Part shown: in pieces, positions 17,612-25,655 of the stretch | Layout: each line of letters begins with the position of its first letter | How positions within the stretch are numbered: the first letter of the stretch is position 1 | Origin: Thermotoga petrophila RKU-1 | GTDB taxonomy: Bacteria; Thermotogota; Thermotogae; Thermotogales; Thermotogaceae | NCBI RefSeq assembly: GCF_000016785.1 | Contig: NC_009486.1 | Span: 124,001-188,000, forward strand | Direction of reading: 5' to 3' | Length of the DNA: 64,000 bases | Position numbers and translations under genes: made by a program | Notes under the pieces: generated by a model | The model's database searches: none | Told to the model about the DNA's origin: nothing | The model's input: only the letters and a program-made list of their open reading frames with translations

Positions 17612-17638
17612 TTATCGGAAAAATCATCGAGATGTTTA
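17612..17638 (-). promoter_or_regulatory. Predicted sigma-28 (FliA) promoter
   Basis: Minus strand TAAA (17635-17638), 15 bases, TCCGATAA (17612-17619); the bacterial sigma-28 consensus is TAAA, N15, GCCGATAA. It matches 11 of 12 fixed positions and ends 18 bases before the start codon of the 71-residue gene. Confidence 0.8.
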
Positions 17639-18109
17639 TTTTGAAAGACGCTCGAGCGCTTCTTCTATTTCTTCGTAGGGTGGTTCCTTACCTGGATCTT
17701 CGGAAACCCAGGAATAAACTATCGTTCCGCCTCCGTCTACCACGTAAACAGCCCTCTTCGCAGCGGTGTAGCCGGGGATATTCAGAAAGTTCTCGTGGAC
17801 ACCACCGTACTGTGAAGCCACCCTTCCGCCGAAGTCGGAGAGCAGATCGAACGTGATGTGGTTTTTCTCAGCGAAGGCCTTGTTTGCGAACGGACTGTCC
17901 ACGCTGATTCCAAGAACCACCGCGTTGAGTCTGTTAAACTTGGAGAGAGAATCCCTGAACGTGCAGAGTTCTTTCTCACAAACACTCGTGAACGCTCCTG
18001 GATAGAAAGCAAGCACAACGTTCTTTCCAGAAAAATCGGAGAGTTTCACCATTTTCAAATCGGTGTTCACCAGCTCAAAATCGATCGCCTTATCGCCTGA
18101 CTTCAACAT
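17636..18109 (-). CDS. Peroxiredoxin (AhpE/Bcp-like)
   Basis: Thiol peroxidase reducing H2O2 and organic hydroperoxides in the cytoplasm. 157 residues from the ATG at 18109, which sits seven bases after GGAGGT; the GTG at 18118 is too near that site. The active-site block [13 protein letters not shown] gives peroxidatic Cys44 with Thr41, and a second cysteine at 49 as in Bcp-type enzymes. It fits with the flavodiiron and encapsulin genes as protection of an anaerobe from oxygen. Confidence 0.94.
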   Translation of the reverse strand: MLKSGDKAIDFELVNTDLKMVKLSDFSGKNVVLAFYPGAFTSVCEKELCTFRDSLSKFNRLNAVVLGISVDSPFANKAFAEKNHITFDLLSDFGGRVASQYGGVHENFLNIPGYTAAKRAVYVVDGGGTIVYSWVSEDPGKEPPYEEIEEALERLSK

Positions 18110-18172
18110 GAAAACCACCTCCAGTTAGGCTGAACTTACCCATTAGAATTCTACCACGAAAGGGGATCATCT

Positions 18173-18916
18173 ATGAAATACGAAAAAATAGCCTTTTTCA
18201 GGTTTTTCGGTAGATTGAACGATTTCTTCAGAAATAGTGAAAGAATAAAAACTCATCGCTTCACGGGTTTTCAGACGGTGAAGGACAGAATAGAAGCCCT
18301 TGGAGTTCCACATGTGGAAGTGAGCCTCATCACACTGAACGGAAAACCGGTCGGCTTCGATCATATGGTGGAAGATGGAGAACTCTTCTTTGTGTATCCA
18401 GAGTTCCAGAACATAGAAATTCCTGAAGACTGGCTCGTCACTCCCAGATACATAGGTGAACCCCGTTTTGTGCTCGATATACACCTTGGAAAATTGGCAC
18501 GGCTTCTCAGAATGCTGGGTTTTGAAGCGGTTTTTGGTGAAGAAAGCGACGAAAAACTCTGCTGGATGGCGGTGAAAAAGAAAGCTATCCTTCTGTCCAG
18601 AGACACGGGTCTTTTGAAAAGAAAAGAGCTCGTCTTCGGTTACTACGTGAGAAACACGGATCCGAAGGAACAACTGGTGGAGGTGGTGGAAAGATACGAT
18701 CTGAAGAAGTGGATGAAACCCTTCACCCGATGTATCGAATGTGGTGTGGAACTCGAAGAAGTACCAAAAGAAGCTGTGAAAAACAGAGTTCCTCCAAAAG
18801 TCTATGGATTCTTCAACGAGTTCGCTCGCTGTCCGGTGTGTGGAAGAATCTACTGGAAAGGGTCGCACTACGATCACATGGTGGAGTTCATAAAATCGAA
18901 CATAAATAAGGGATGA
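18173..18916 (+). CDS. Mut7-C RNase-domain protein with N-terminal ubiquitin-like domain
   Basis: 247 residues. The first 80 or so resemble the Mut7-C ubiquitin-like domain (VSLITLNGKPVGFDHMVEDGE). From about 95 on is the Mut7-C PIN-like domain: LDIHLGKLARLLRMLGFEA and LLSRDTGLL with acidic residues. Then comes a C-terminal zinc ribbon, CIECGVELEEVP...CPVCGRIYWKGSHYDHM. A ribonuclease function is inferred for the family. It is divergent from the peroxiredoxin gene; the 63-base gap contains the palindrome TAGAATTCTA, giving -10-like hexamers on both strands. Confidence 0.88.
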   Translation: MKYEKIAFFRFFGRLNDFFRNSERIKTHRFTGFQTVKDRIEALGVPHVEVSLITLNGKPVGFDHMVEDGELFFVYPEFQNIEIPEDWLVTPRYIGEPRFVLDIHLGKLARLLRMLGFEAVFGEESDEKLCWMAVKKKAILLSRDTGLLKRKELVFGYYVRNTDPKEQLVEVVERYDLKKWMKPFTRCIECGVELEEVPKEAVKNRVPPKVYGFFNEFARCPVCGRIYWKGSHYDHMVEFIKSNINKG

Positions 18917-18921
18917 TTAAC

Positions 18922-19440
18922 ATGAAAATACTTTTCTTACTTTTTCTGGTGACCGCTTCCCTGCTTCTCATGATGGGAACCAGCTGTGAATCGAGGGTTC
19001 AGGTGCCGGTGCCTCTTCCCAAAGTGGATGTCGAAATGCCGAAGGTGGACCTCGGTTTCAAGGTAGTGGAACCAACGGGAACAGAGGATTTCTTTGAAGA
19101 TTTTGAAGCTTACGGCCAGGGTCAGGTTGCCCCGTTTGGGCCCTGGAAGGTACTTGGAAAGGCTCCACACGTTGAGGAAGGAGTCCAGGCAGATAAAACC
19201 ATAGGCAAGGTCCTCAAAGTGATCATAGACCGTGGAGTCTTCACTCCAGGAGAGTGGACAAACTTTATCCTCGAGTGCAACCTGAAGAGAGAAGGATCTG
19301 CAGAGGGAAGAGTGTACTTCAGACTGTCCGAAGATGGAAAGAAAAGTTTCTACGTGATTTTCTCAGAGTGCGGTATATCTCTTCACAAGTTCGCAGGAAG
19401 TATAGACATGAAGATAGCGGAAAACAGTAGTTTCAAATTG
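18922..19440 (+). pseudogene. Secreted protein gene truncated by an IS element
   Basis: ATG at 18922 after AAGGGA; MKILFLLFLVTASLLLMMGTSC is a signal peptide, perhaps of a lipoprotein although the lipobox is weak. About 150 residues follow (PVPLPKVDVEMPKVDLGF, then a jelly-roll-like region FEDFEAYGQGQVAPFGPWKVLG). After Leu173 (base 19440) the frame enters the IS200/IS605 element and ends at 19515 with foreign residues. The missing tail is probably 21169-21195 (NVRVETIE-stop), which is in the same frame when 19440 is joined to 21169. The IS-fused product may still be made. Function unknown. Confidence 0.75.
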
Positions 19441-19492
19441 AGTGACAGAACCCCAACCACGCAAGCCATCCCCCTTCAGGGGGATAGGTTTG

Positions 19493-19521
19493 TTGTGGTG
19501 TTAATTATCTTATGATATAAT
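19493..19521 (+). promoter_or_regulatory. Predicted tnpA promoter inside the IS
   Basis: TTGTGG (19493-19498), 17 bases, TATAAT (19516-19521). The TTG at 19521 that opens the frame is part of this -10, so translation must begin later. Confidence 0.6.
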
Positions 19522-19538
19522 TGAATGTGGTGATAGGT

Positions 19539-19928
19539 ATGCATATCAAGAAGACAAGGTGGAGTCATTATAATCTGAACTATCATTTTGTGTGGATACC
19601 TAAATACCGCAGAAAAATCCTGGTCGGCTCCATAGCTGAAGAACTTGAACGAATACTCCGCAACACAGCAAAACAACACGGAATAGAAATACTGGCCCTC
19701 TCTATTCAGCCTGATCATGTTTATTTGTTTGTATCGGCGCCTCCGAGATTTTCACCGGCTGAGATAGCAAACCTATTCAAGGGTGTTTCAGCGAGGAAAC
19801 TGCTGGAGAAATTTCCAGAGCTTAGAACCAAAGAGGGCCTTTGGGCTCGAAGTTACTACGTTGGAACAGCTGGTGATGTCTCTGAAGAAACTATCAGGAG
19901 GTACATCGAGGAATGTCAAGACGTGTGA
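19539..19928 (+). CDS. tnpA: Y1 transposase TnpA with altered HUH motif
   Basis: About 129 residues from the ATG at 19539 (MHIKKTRWSHYNLNYHFVWIPKYR). HUH-superfamily single-strand transposase. The catalytic tyrosine region ETIRRYIEEC is present. The metal-binding HUH motif reads DHVYLFV: the second His is Tyr. The codon is TAT where CAT would give His, a one-base change, so the enzyme may have lost metal binding. It overlaps tnpB by 16 bases. Confidence 0.88.
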   Translation: MHIKKTRWSHYNLNYHFVWIPKYRRKILVGSIAEELERILRNTAKQHGIEILALSIQPDHVYLFVSAPPRFSPAEIANLFKGVSARKLLEKFPELRTKEGLWARSYYVGTAGDVSEETIRRYIEECQDV

Positions 19929-21121
19929 TACGAACCTACAAACTCGCCGTACCAGGACACCTGAGTCAAACATGCGAAGAACTCAACCGCACAGCAGCAA
20001 GAATCTACAACAAAACGATGTCTCTCGTGCAAAAGATACACCAAAAGAAAGGCTTCTGGCTGTCCTGGCTCACCGCAGACAAATACATCCTCCGCTGGGC
20101 AGAAAACATCAAAATCCACGTCCATTCAAAGCAGGCATTTGTTCAGCTCTACTTTCAAGCCCTCAAAGGATACTTCAAAGCAGCCAAAAAGAATCAAGAT
20201 GCAAAACCTCCCCACAAGAAAAAACGCTATCTGCCGTTCATATGGAAAGAAAGCGCTGTGAAGCTTCTGCCAGACGGTACCCTGAGATTGTCTTTGGGCA
20301 AAGAACGAGAACCATTTGTTGTACAAACACCTCTCAAACCTCCCCTTCGCATCAAACAGGCAAGACTTGTCTTTGAAGATGGATACTATCTCCACCTTGC
20401 GATAGAGGTGGAGATTGAAGAGAAGAATGCTGGCTCTGGTGTTATGGCGGCCGACCTTGGAGTGCTCCGTCCCATCACGTGCTTTGATGGAAAAGAAGTC
20501 ATCAGCTACCACGGAGGAGTCCTCAGCAGCACTCTTCGCTATCGAAACAAACGCCTTGCAAGTTTTCAGTCTGCCATAGCAGAGTGCAAGAAGGGATCAA
20601 GAAGGTACAACAAGCTTGTTAGTGCAAAGAAAAGAGCCCTGAGACGGCTCAGAAACCAGATCAACGACATCATGCACAAGATCACAAGCAGTTTCATCGG
20701 ACTGTGCCTCAGAAAACAAATCGGCACCATCGTGATAGGAGACGTCACAGGGATCAGAGAAAGAGCAGACTACAGCGACAACGCGAACCAGAAGATCCAC
20801 CAGTGGCAGTTCAGAAAACTCATCGAGATGATAAGGTACAAAGCAGAGCAGTTCGGAATCGAAGTGAAACTCATCTCAGAAGCGAATACAAGCAAGACGT
20901 GTCCTGTCTGTGGTGCAAAGAACAATCCGAACGGAAGAAGATACCACTGCGAAGCCTGTGGTTTTGAGTATCACAGGGACGGAGTTGGAGCAATCAACAT
21001 CTGGAAAAGGTATCCTGGCACAGGCCAGGTAGTAGCGGGCTTGGCCCCCGTCAGAGGTGTGAGGTTTCATCCACACCTCTGTGGCCATGGAGCATCTTTG
21101 GCTCCATGGAAGGTGGCCTGA
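19913..21121 (+). CDS. tnpB: TnpB RNA-guided nuclease, IS200/IS605 type
   Basis: 402 residues. N-terminal RNA/DNA-binding region, then RuvC. Asp of RuvC-I is in MAADLGVLRP and Asp of RuvC-III in YHRDGVGAINIW. The zinc ribbon is CPVCGAKNN...CEACGFEYH. The RuvC-II block reads IVIGDVTGIRER, with Gly where many TnpBs have the catalytic Glu (for example LEDLT in the other copy here). This is a known variant pattern in the family, possibly with a displaced acidic residue. The last 40 residues (GTGQVVAGLAPVRG...) are encoded by the structured right-end region and may double as guide-RNA scaffold. Confidence 0.92.
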   Translation: MSRRVIRTYKLAVPGHLSQTCEELNRTAARIYNKTMSLVQKIHQKKGFWLSWLTADKYILRWAENIKIHVHSKQAFVQLYFQALKGYFKAAKKNQDAKPPHKKKRYLPFIWKESAVKLLPDGTLRLSLGKEREPFVVQTPLKPPLRIKQARLVFEDGYYLHLAIEVEIEEKNAGSGVMAADLGVLRPITCFDGKEVISYHGGVLSSTLRYRNKRLASFQSAIAECKKGSRRYNKLVSAKKRALRRLRNQINDIMHKITSSFIGLCLRKQIGTIVIGDVTGIRERADYSDNANQKIHQWQFRKLIEMIRYKAEQFGIEVKLISEANTSKTCPVCGAKNNPNGRRYHCEACGFEYHRDGVGAINIWKRYPGTGQVVAGLAPVRGVRFHPHLCGHGASLAPWKVA

Positions 21122-21135
21122 GAGCCACCAAAAGT

Positions 21136-21162
21136 CCCATCCCCTTCAGGGGATTGGGAGGA
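21136..21162 (+). repeat. Right-end hairpin, copy of 7031-7057
   Basis: Same 27 bases as at 7031-7057 with a single T/C difference in the loop. Here it lies 14 bases after the tnpB stop; in the other element it is upstream of tnpB. Confidence 0.75.
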
Positions 21163-21196
21163 GGTCAAAACGTGAGAGTAGAAACGATTGAATAAA

Positions 21197-21224
21197 GAAG
21201 GGGCTTTCGCCCCTTCATTTTTGT
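21197..21224. terminator. Bidirectional terminator
   Basis: GAAGGGGC, loop TTTC, GCCCCTTC (21197-21216) with ATTTTTG on the plus-strand side and TTTATT on the minus-strand side. It ends the infB operon (minus) and the interrupted plus-strand gene; it overlaps the infB stop. Confidence 0.8.
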
Positions 21225-23287
21225 TCTTGATCTGCCTGTTCCTCCACGAAAGTCGGCTTTCTCTTCACCTTTCTTATCACGTAGAACTCCAATTCGTCTC
21301 CTTCCTGTATATCGTCGAATCCCGCGAACTTTATTCCACACTCCTGCGGTGCTTCAACTACGTTGACGTCCTCTTTGTAGTGTTTCAAACTCTCTATTTT
21401 TCCTTCGAAAACGAGCTGTCCGTTTCTGTAGATTCTCACAAAACCGTTCCTGTCGGCTTTACCATCGAGCATTTGAACTCCCGCCACTTTTCCTACTTTG
21501 GATATCTTGAAGACCTTTCTTATCTCGCCATGACCGATGACTTCTTCAACTTCCTCTGGCTCCAGCATACCTTCGAGTGCGAGCTTCAGATCTTCGACGA
21601 GTTTGTATATGATGGAGTAAGTTCTGACATCGACGCCTTCCTGCTCCGCGAGTCTTCTCGCCTGGTTGTTCACCTTCACCCTGAAACCGAGGATGACTCC
21701 ATCCACCGCAGCGGCGAGCATCACGTCGCTTGTACTGATCTCACCCACTCCAGCGTGAACTATGTTCAACTCGATTTCTTTGGACTGGAGCTTGTTTATC
21801 GCATTCTTCAAAGCAGCCACAGAGCCGTACGTGTCCGCCTTCAGAATGAGATTGAGCACTTTCTTTTCCTTCTCCTGCATCATCTTCATGAGCTCCTCGA
21901 GGTTTATGTGCTTCCTCGATTGTTTTTGGGCTTCGAGCCTTTGCAGTCTCTTTTCCACGATCTCTTTGGCTTTTTCTGCGCTTTCAACCACGTAGACGTT
22001 GGAGTGCACGTCGGGAACATCTTCGAAGCCGAGGATCATAACGGGCTGAGATGGATAGGCTTCTCTGATGGGTCTCATGTTGTCGTCGAAGAGATTCCTA
22101 ACTCTTCCGTACGTATTCGAAGCAACTACCGCGTCTCCAACCTTCAGAACACCATCTTTCACGATCACACTCGCGACAGGCCCCATTTTTTTGTCCAGTT
22201 TAGACTCTATGATCACGGCCCTCGCGGGTCCTTCGGGGTAACACTTTATCTCGTTCATCTCCGCGACGAGAAGGATCATCTCCAGCAGTTCATCGACTCC
22301 CTGACCGGTTCTTGCTGATATGGGAACTACTATCGTGTCTCCACCCCACTCTTCGGGGATGAGTCCCAGCTTTTCTACGAGCTCCTGCTTCGTCTTTTCC
22401 ACGTTAGCGTTTGGCTTGTCGATCTTGTTTATCGCCACGATGATCGGCACGTTGGCGGCCTTGGCATGGTTGTAGGCCTCTATCGTCTGTGGCATCACGC
22501 CATCGTCCGCCGCCACGACGAGAACCACTATGTCCGTCGCCTGAGCTCCTCTTGCACGCATCTCGGTGAAGAGCTCGTGGCCGGGTGTGTCTATGAAGGT
22601 GATCTTTTTCCCATTGACCTCCACCTGATACGCACCTATGGACTGCGTTATTCCTCCCTCTTCCCTTTCGGCAACTCTTGTGGATCTGATCCTGTCGAGG
22701 AGCGTAGTCTTTCCATGATCGACGTGTCCCATGACCGTTACAACAGGAGGCCTTGGAACGAGTTTGTCCTTCTCTTTTTCGTAGAGCTCCTGGTATCTCT
22801 TTTCCAGAAGTTCAAATTCGTCAACTTCTTCCACTGAAGTTTGCTGTTCTTCCTCTATCTCTATCTCGATCTTGTACTCCTTGAGGATCTGTTCTACTTC
22901 CTCAAGCTTCAGGATCTGACCGGGTCTCAACGCGATTCCTCTCTTGACAAACATGTCTTGGATGATCTTGTTTTGTGGAACACCTATTTTCTCCGCGATG
23001 ATATCGAGCTTGAGTTCGTCTGGCTTCAAAGTGATCTTTTTCTTCTTTTTCTTTTCGACGACCTCTTTTTCTACTTCCTCTTCTCCCTTTTCTTTCTTTG
23101 GCTTGGAAGGCTGCTTGGCTTTCCGGTTATCTTCTTCCAAAAGATCTATGATGATATTCGCCATTTCTTCGTCCACATAACTCATATGGCTCTTCACGTT
23201 CACGCCGAGCTCTTCCAGTTCCTGAAGAAGTTCTTTTGGTGACATGTTCAGTTTTCTGGCTAACTCGTAAACTCTCAGTCTGGCCAT
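21215..23287 (-). CDS. infB: Translation initiation factor IF-2
   Basis: GTPase that brings initiator tRNA to the ribosome. 690 residues from the ATG at 23287, which has GAGGTGATAGAA directly ahead; the GTG at 23296 is inside that site. Order: N-terminal helical domain ([19 protein letters not shown]), a Lys/Glu-rich linker (about 55-100), the second IF2N domain, then the G domain with [15 protein letters not shown] and NKID, followed by domains II-IV. Last gene of a five-gene minus-strand cluster; a bidirectional terminator overlaps its stop. Confidence 0.98.
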   Translation of the reverse strand: MARLRVYELARKLNMSPKELLQELEELGVNVKSHMSYVDEEMANIIIDLLEEDNRKAKQPSKPKKEKGEEEVEKEVVEKKKKKKITLKPDELKLDIIAEKIGVPQNKIIQDMFVKRGIALRPGQILKLEEVEQILKEYKIEIEIEEEQQTSVEEVDEFELLEKRYQELYEKEKDKLVPRPPVVTVMGHVDHGKTTLLDRIRSTRVAEREEGGITQSIGAYQVEVNGKKITFIDTPGHELFTEMRARGAQATDIVVLVVAADDGVMPQTIEAYNHAKAANVPIIVAINKIDKPNANVEKTKQELVEKLGLIPEEWGGDTIVVPISARTGQGVDELLEMILLVAEMNEIKCYPEGPARAVIIESKLDKKMGPVASVIVKDGVLKVGDAVVASNTYGRVRNLFDDNMRPIREAYPSQPVMILGFEDVPDVHSNVYVVESAEKAKEIVEKRLQRLEAQKQSRKHINLEELMKMMQEKEKKVLNLILKADTYGSVAALKNAINKLQSKEIELNIVHAGVGEISTSDVMLAAAVDGVILGFRVKVNNQARRLAEQEGVDVRTYSIIYKLVEDLKLALEGMLEPEEVEEVIGHGEIRKVFKISKVGKVAGVQMLDGKADRNGFVRIYRNGQLVFEGKIESLKHYKEDVNVVEAPQECGIKFAGFDDIQEGDELEFYVIRKVKRKPTFVEEQADQEQK

Positions 23288-23306
23288 TTCTATCACCTCG
23301 CCCTGT

Positions 23307-23621
23307 CTATTTTACCATCCCCAAAATGGCATCTATCAGATTGTCCTCTTCAAGACCTATCACCGAAACAGCGGGTTTGTCGAGCAACCTTCCCAGTTCC
23401 TCTTTGCTGAACATGATAACATAAGGGACTTTCTTGTTCTCGCACCTCATGATCGTGTCCCTCTTCATCCTTTCACTGGTATCTTCCGCTATGATTATGA
23501 GCTTTTTTTCCCTCGGTGACCTTATGTAAGCCCTTATTCGTTCCTTACCAAAGACGATCTTTCTGGCTCTAACAGCGAAACCTATGTAACTGTAAACCTT
23601 TCTTCTGATCTGGTCCTCCAT
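23307..23621 (-). CDS. L7Ae/YlxQ-family RNA-binding protein
   Basis: 104 residues of the L7Ae/L30e/S12e/Gadd45 family, which bind kink-turn RNA. Recognisable are [14 protein letters not shown] near the N-terminus and [15 protein letters not shown] and [16 protein letters not shown]. In Firmicutes ylxQ lies between nusA and infB; here it is directly upstream of infB (19-base gap), supporting the same role around translation or ribosomes. Confidence 0.87.
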   Translation of the reverse strand: MEDQIRRKVYSYIGFAVRARKIVFGKERIRAYIRSPREKKLIIIAEDTSERMKRDTIMRCENKKVPYVIMFSKEELGRLLDKPAVSVIGLEEDNLIDAILGMVK

Positions 23622-23625
23622 TCTA

Positions 23626-23847
23626 TCACCTCATACGTGAGATCAGATAGAGAATGAAGGAAACTAAGAGACTGATGATCAAACTGGTCATCAGCGGGAA
23701 GTAAAAGACGAAATTCTTCCTTTTTATCACTATGTCGCCGGGAAGCTTTCCCAGGAACGGGATCCTTTCGAACAAAATCAGAAGAATTCCAAAGGCCACA
23801 AGAATCAATCCCATGAGGATCAGAAACTTCCCGATCCCCTGGAACAC
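23626..23847 (-). CDS. DUF2905 small membrane protein
   Basis: 73 residues, two hydrophobic segments (LILMGLILVAFGILLILF and a C-terminal one) around the conserved ERIPFLGKLPGDIVIKRKNF, which marks DUF2905. Function unknown. GTG start at 23847, three bases after the ricT stop. Four bases before the L7Ae-like gene. Confidence 0.88.
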   Translation of the reverse strand: MFQGIGKFLILMGLILVAFGILLILFERIPFLGKLPGDIVIKRKNFVFYFPLMTSLIISLLVSFILYLISRMR

Positions 23848-23850
23848 CTA

Positions 23851-24666
23851 TCATTCCCCCTTCCTGAAATAATCGAACGGCAACTTGATCATTTCCCCTT
23901 CCTGTTCCGAGAAGAGAGTCACCGTCCTGAGAAACACGTTCACGTTCACGACTTTGTAGCGCTTTCCTTCGTAGGTGATCGTGCTCCCTTCGTCAGGAAT
24001 TCCCTCCAGCTCCTTTTCGTAGAAATCGTATTCGTAGGTAAGACAACACAGAAGCCTTCTGCATGGTCCGGATATCTTCGCTGGGTTGATCATCATCTGC
24101 TGCTTCTTTGCGTGCTTCAATGTAACACTGGAGAAATCCCTGAGAAATGTGGAACAGCAGGTCGGAAGTCCGCACAATCCGAGGCCTCCAAAGAACTTCA
24201 TCTCATCCCTAACACCGACCTGTCTCAACTCTATCCTCGTTTTGAAGATCTTTGCGAGGTCCCTTACAAGCTCTCTGAAATCAACCCTTCCTTCCGCACT
24301 GAAGAAAAAGATGAGCCTCGTTCTATCGAAGGTGTACTTGGCGTAGAGAAGCTTCATGGGAAGACCGTGTTCTTTTATTTTCTGCCTGCAAATCTGGAAA
24401 GCATTCCACGCATCTTCTACATTCTTTCTGTACTGTTCTAGATCTTCATCCGTCAGCTTTCTGATGACAGCCTTGAGTTCGTACCCCACCTCGTCTATGA
24501 CCACTTCCCTGGGAGGTATCAGTACTTTCCCAACTTCAAGTCCGAAATCTCCCAGAACCAGAACGAGGTCTCCTCTCTCGTACTCATCACCGTTGGGTAC
24601 AGAGTAGTAAATTATCTTACCCTTTGGTATTATCTCCACTCCCACTGCCCTTGCCTTCAGCTCCAA
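23851..24666 (-). CDS. ricT: PSP1 domain protein, RicT/YaaT-like
   Basis: 271 residues. The C-terminal PSP1 domain carries the cysteine-rich motifs CGLPTCCSTFL and GPCRRLLCCLTYE. In Bacillus RicT these help hold iron-sulfur clusters within a RicA-RicF-RicT complex that promotes RNA maturation by RNase Y. Whether Thermotoga has the partners cannot be seen here. Its start overlaps the end of the upstream DNA polymerase delta'-like gene by ten bases; ricT next to holB is a common arrangement. Confidence 0.9.
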   Translation of the reverse strand: MELKARAVGVEIIPKGKIIYYSVPNGDEYERGDLVLVLGDFGLEVGKVLIPPREVVIDEVGYELKAVIRKLTDEDLEQYRKNVEDAWNAFQICRQKIKEHGLPMKLLYAKYTFDRTRLIFFFSAEGRVDFRELVRDLAKIFKTRIELRQVGVRDEMKFFGGLGLCGLPTCCSTFLRDFSSVTLKHAKKQQMMINPAKISGPCRRLLCCLTYEYDFYEKELEGIPDEGSTITYEGKRYKVVNVNVFLRTVTLFSEQEGEMIKLPFDYFRKGE

Positions 24667-25595
24667 GCGTTGACACCTCTCTTTCTCTCTCTGTGTATCG
24701 CGAGAATATTCATCAGAGTGAGTTTGTTGTTCAGATTCGCTATTTTCACCCTGAGAATTGAATCGAGGAAAGACACGCTTTTTTGATCTTCAACGCTTTC
24801 CCAGGTGTTTTCGTGAAGGACAATTCTTGTCAGTCTCTGGATCAAAAGAAATGAGTCTTTTCCCGTTATCGTGTTGGTTAATTGGTCAAAAAGCGCAAAG
24901 AATTCCTTCGATTCCACCTTTGAAAATCTCTCCAGAAGCTCCCTACACGCGAGATAACCCTCGAGTCCTTCTGAAAGGGCTTTCTTTAAGAGTTTTTCCG
25001 TCTCCAAAACTTTGAGACTTTCCATCAATCCAGAAAGTTTTTCCGCACCAAGTTTGTAGGCTTCGAAAGCCGTTTTGAAGTCTCTCTCAAGGAGCGGAAG
25101 TTCCTCCCAGAAATCGCCTATTTTCTCTTTCACGAGATCTCTGAACTCCTTTGGAACGTTCACAACCACTCTGAACACTCGGCTCTTTATCGTCGGCAGT
25201 AGATAATGCCAGTGGCGGGTGTTCAGAACGATCACAGCGTATTCTGGCGGTTCTTCAAGGGTTTTCAAGAACGCGTTCGCCGCCTGCTGGGTCATTCTTT
25301 CACAGTCGTGGACTATCACGTACTTTCTCGTGTAGAGTTCAGGGCTGTAGTTCAGGAAGTCCTTTATCGTTCTGATTTCGTCTATACCTATGTTCTCCTC
25401 CTCGGGATCTACCTCCAGAACATCCGAGGCCTTCGGGGGAAATTTCTCCACGTACTCGGGAAGTTCAAGGGATACTTCTCTCGGATACGAGAGATCTTCT
25501 CCGTTTATGAGAATGGATATTCCTTCAGACTTTTCTATGATCCTTTTCAAAATTTCCAGTTGATCTTTAGCGTACTTTCTGATCAAATCGTTCAT
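24657..25595 (-). CDS. holB: DNA polymerase III delta' subunit-like protein
   Basis: 312 residues from the ATG at 25595 (GAGGTGA six bases upstream); the longer frame to 25640 is upstream noise. It resembles the clamp-loader delta' AAA+ fold: GIDEIRTIKDFLN, YVIVHDCERMTQQAANAFLKTLEEPP (sensor/SRC-like region) and LPTIKSRVFRV. The Walker A is degenerate (SILINGEDLS), as is normal for delta'. A TATAAT sequence on the minus strand at 25615-25620 could be its -10. Confidence 0.88.
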   Translation of the reverse strand: MNDLIRKYAKDQLEILKRIIEKSEGISILINGEDLSYPREVSLELPEYVEKFPPKASDVLEVDPEEENIGIDEIRTIKDFLNYSPELYTRKYVIVHDCERMTQQAANAFLKTLEEPPEYAVIVLNTRHWHYLLPTIKSRVFRVVVNVPKEFRDLVKEKIGDFWEELPLLERDFKTAFEAYKLGAEKLSGLMESLKVLETEKLLKKALSEGLEGYLACRELLERFSKVESKEFFALFDQLTNTITGKDSFLLIQRLTRIVLHENTWESVEDQKSVSFLDSILRVKIANLNNKLTLMNILAIHRERKRGVNAWS

Positions 25596-25655
25596 GATCT
25601 CACCTCGCCTTCTAATTATAACAACCAATGATAAAATCAAAACTGAGGTGAAAGG

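Larger units (their letters stand above)
19441..21168 (+). mobile_element. IS200/IS605 element with tnpA and tnpB
   Basis: About 1.73 kb. The left-end hairpin is at 19472-19492 (ATCCCCC, loop TTCA, GGGGGAT), followed by a promoter, tnpA, tnpB overlapping by 16 bases, and the right-end hairpin at 21136-21158. The right end is placed at TCAA (21165-21168). The left flank is AAATTG, as for the other element. Both boundaries are inferred from reading-frame repair of the interrupted gene and from the usual ends of this IS group. Confidence 0.8.

Noticed and set aside
22800-23250. Plus-strand frames rich in Phe, Leu and Ser opposite infB
   Set aside because: They are shadows of the Lys/Glu-rich IF-2 linker on the other strand.
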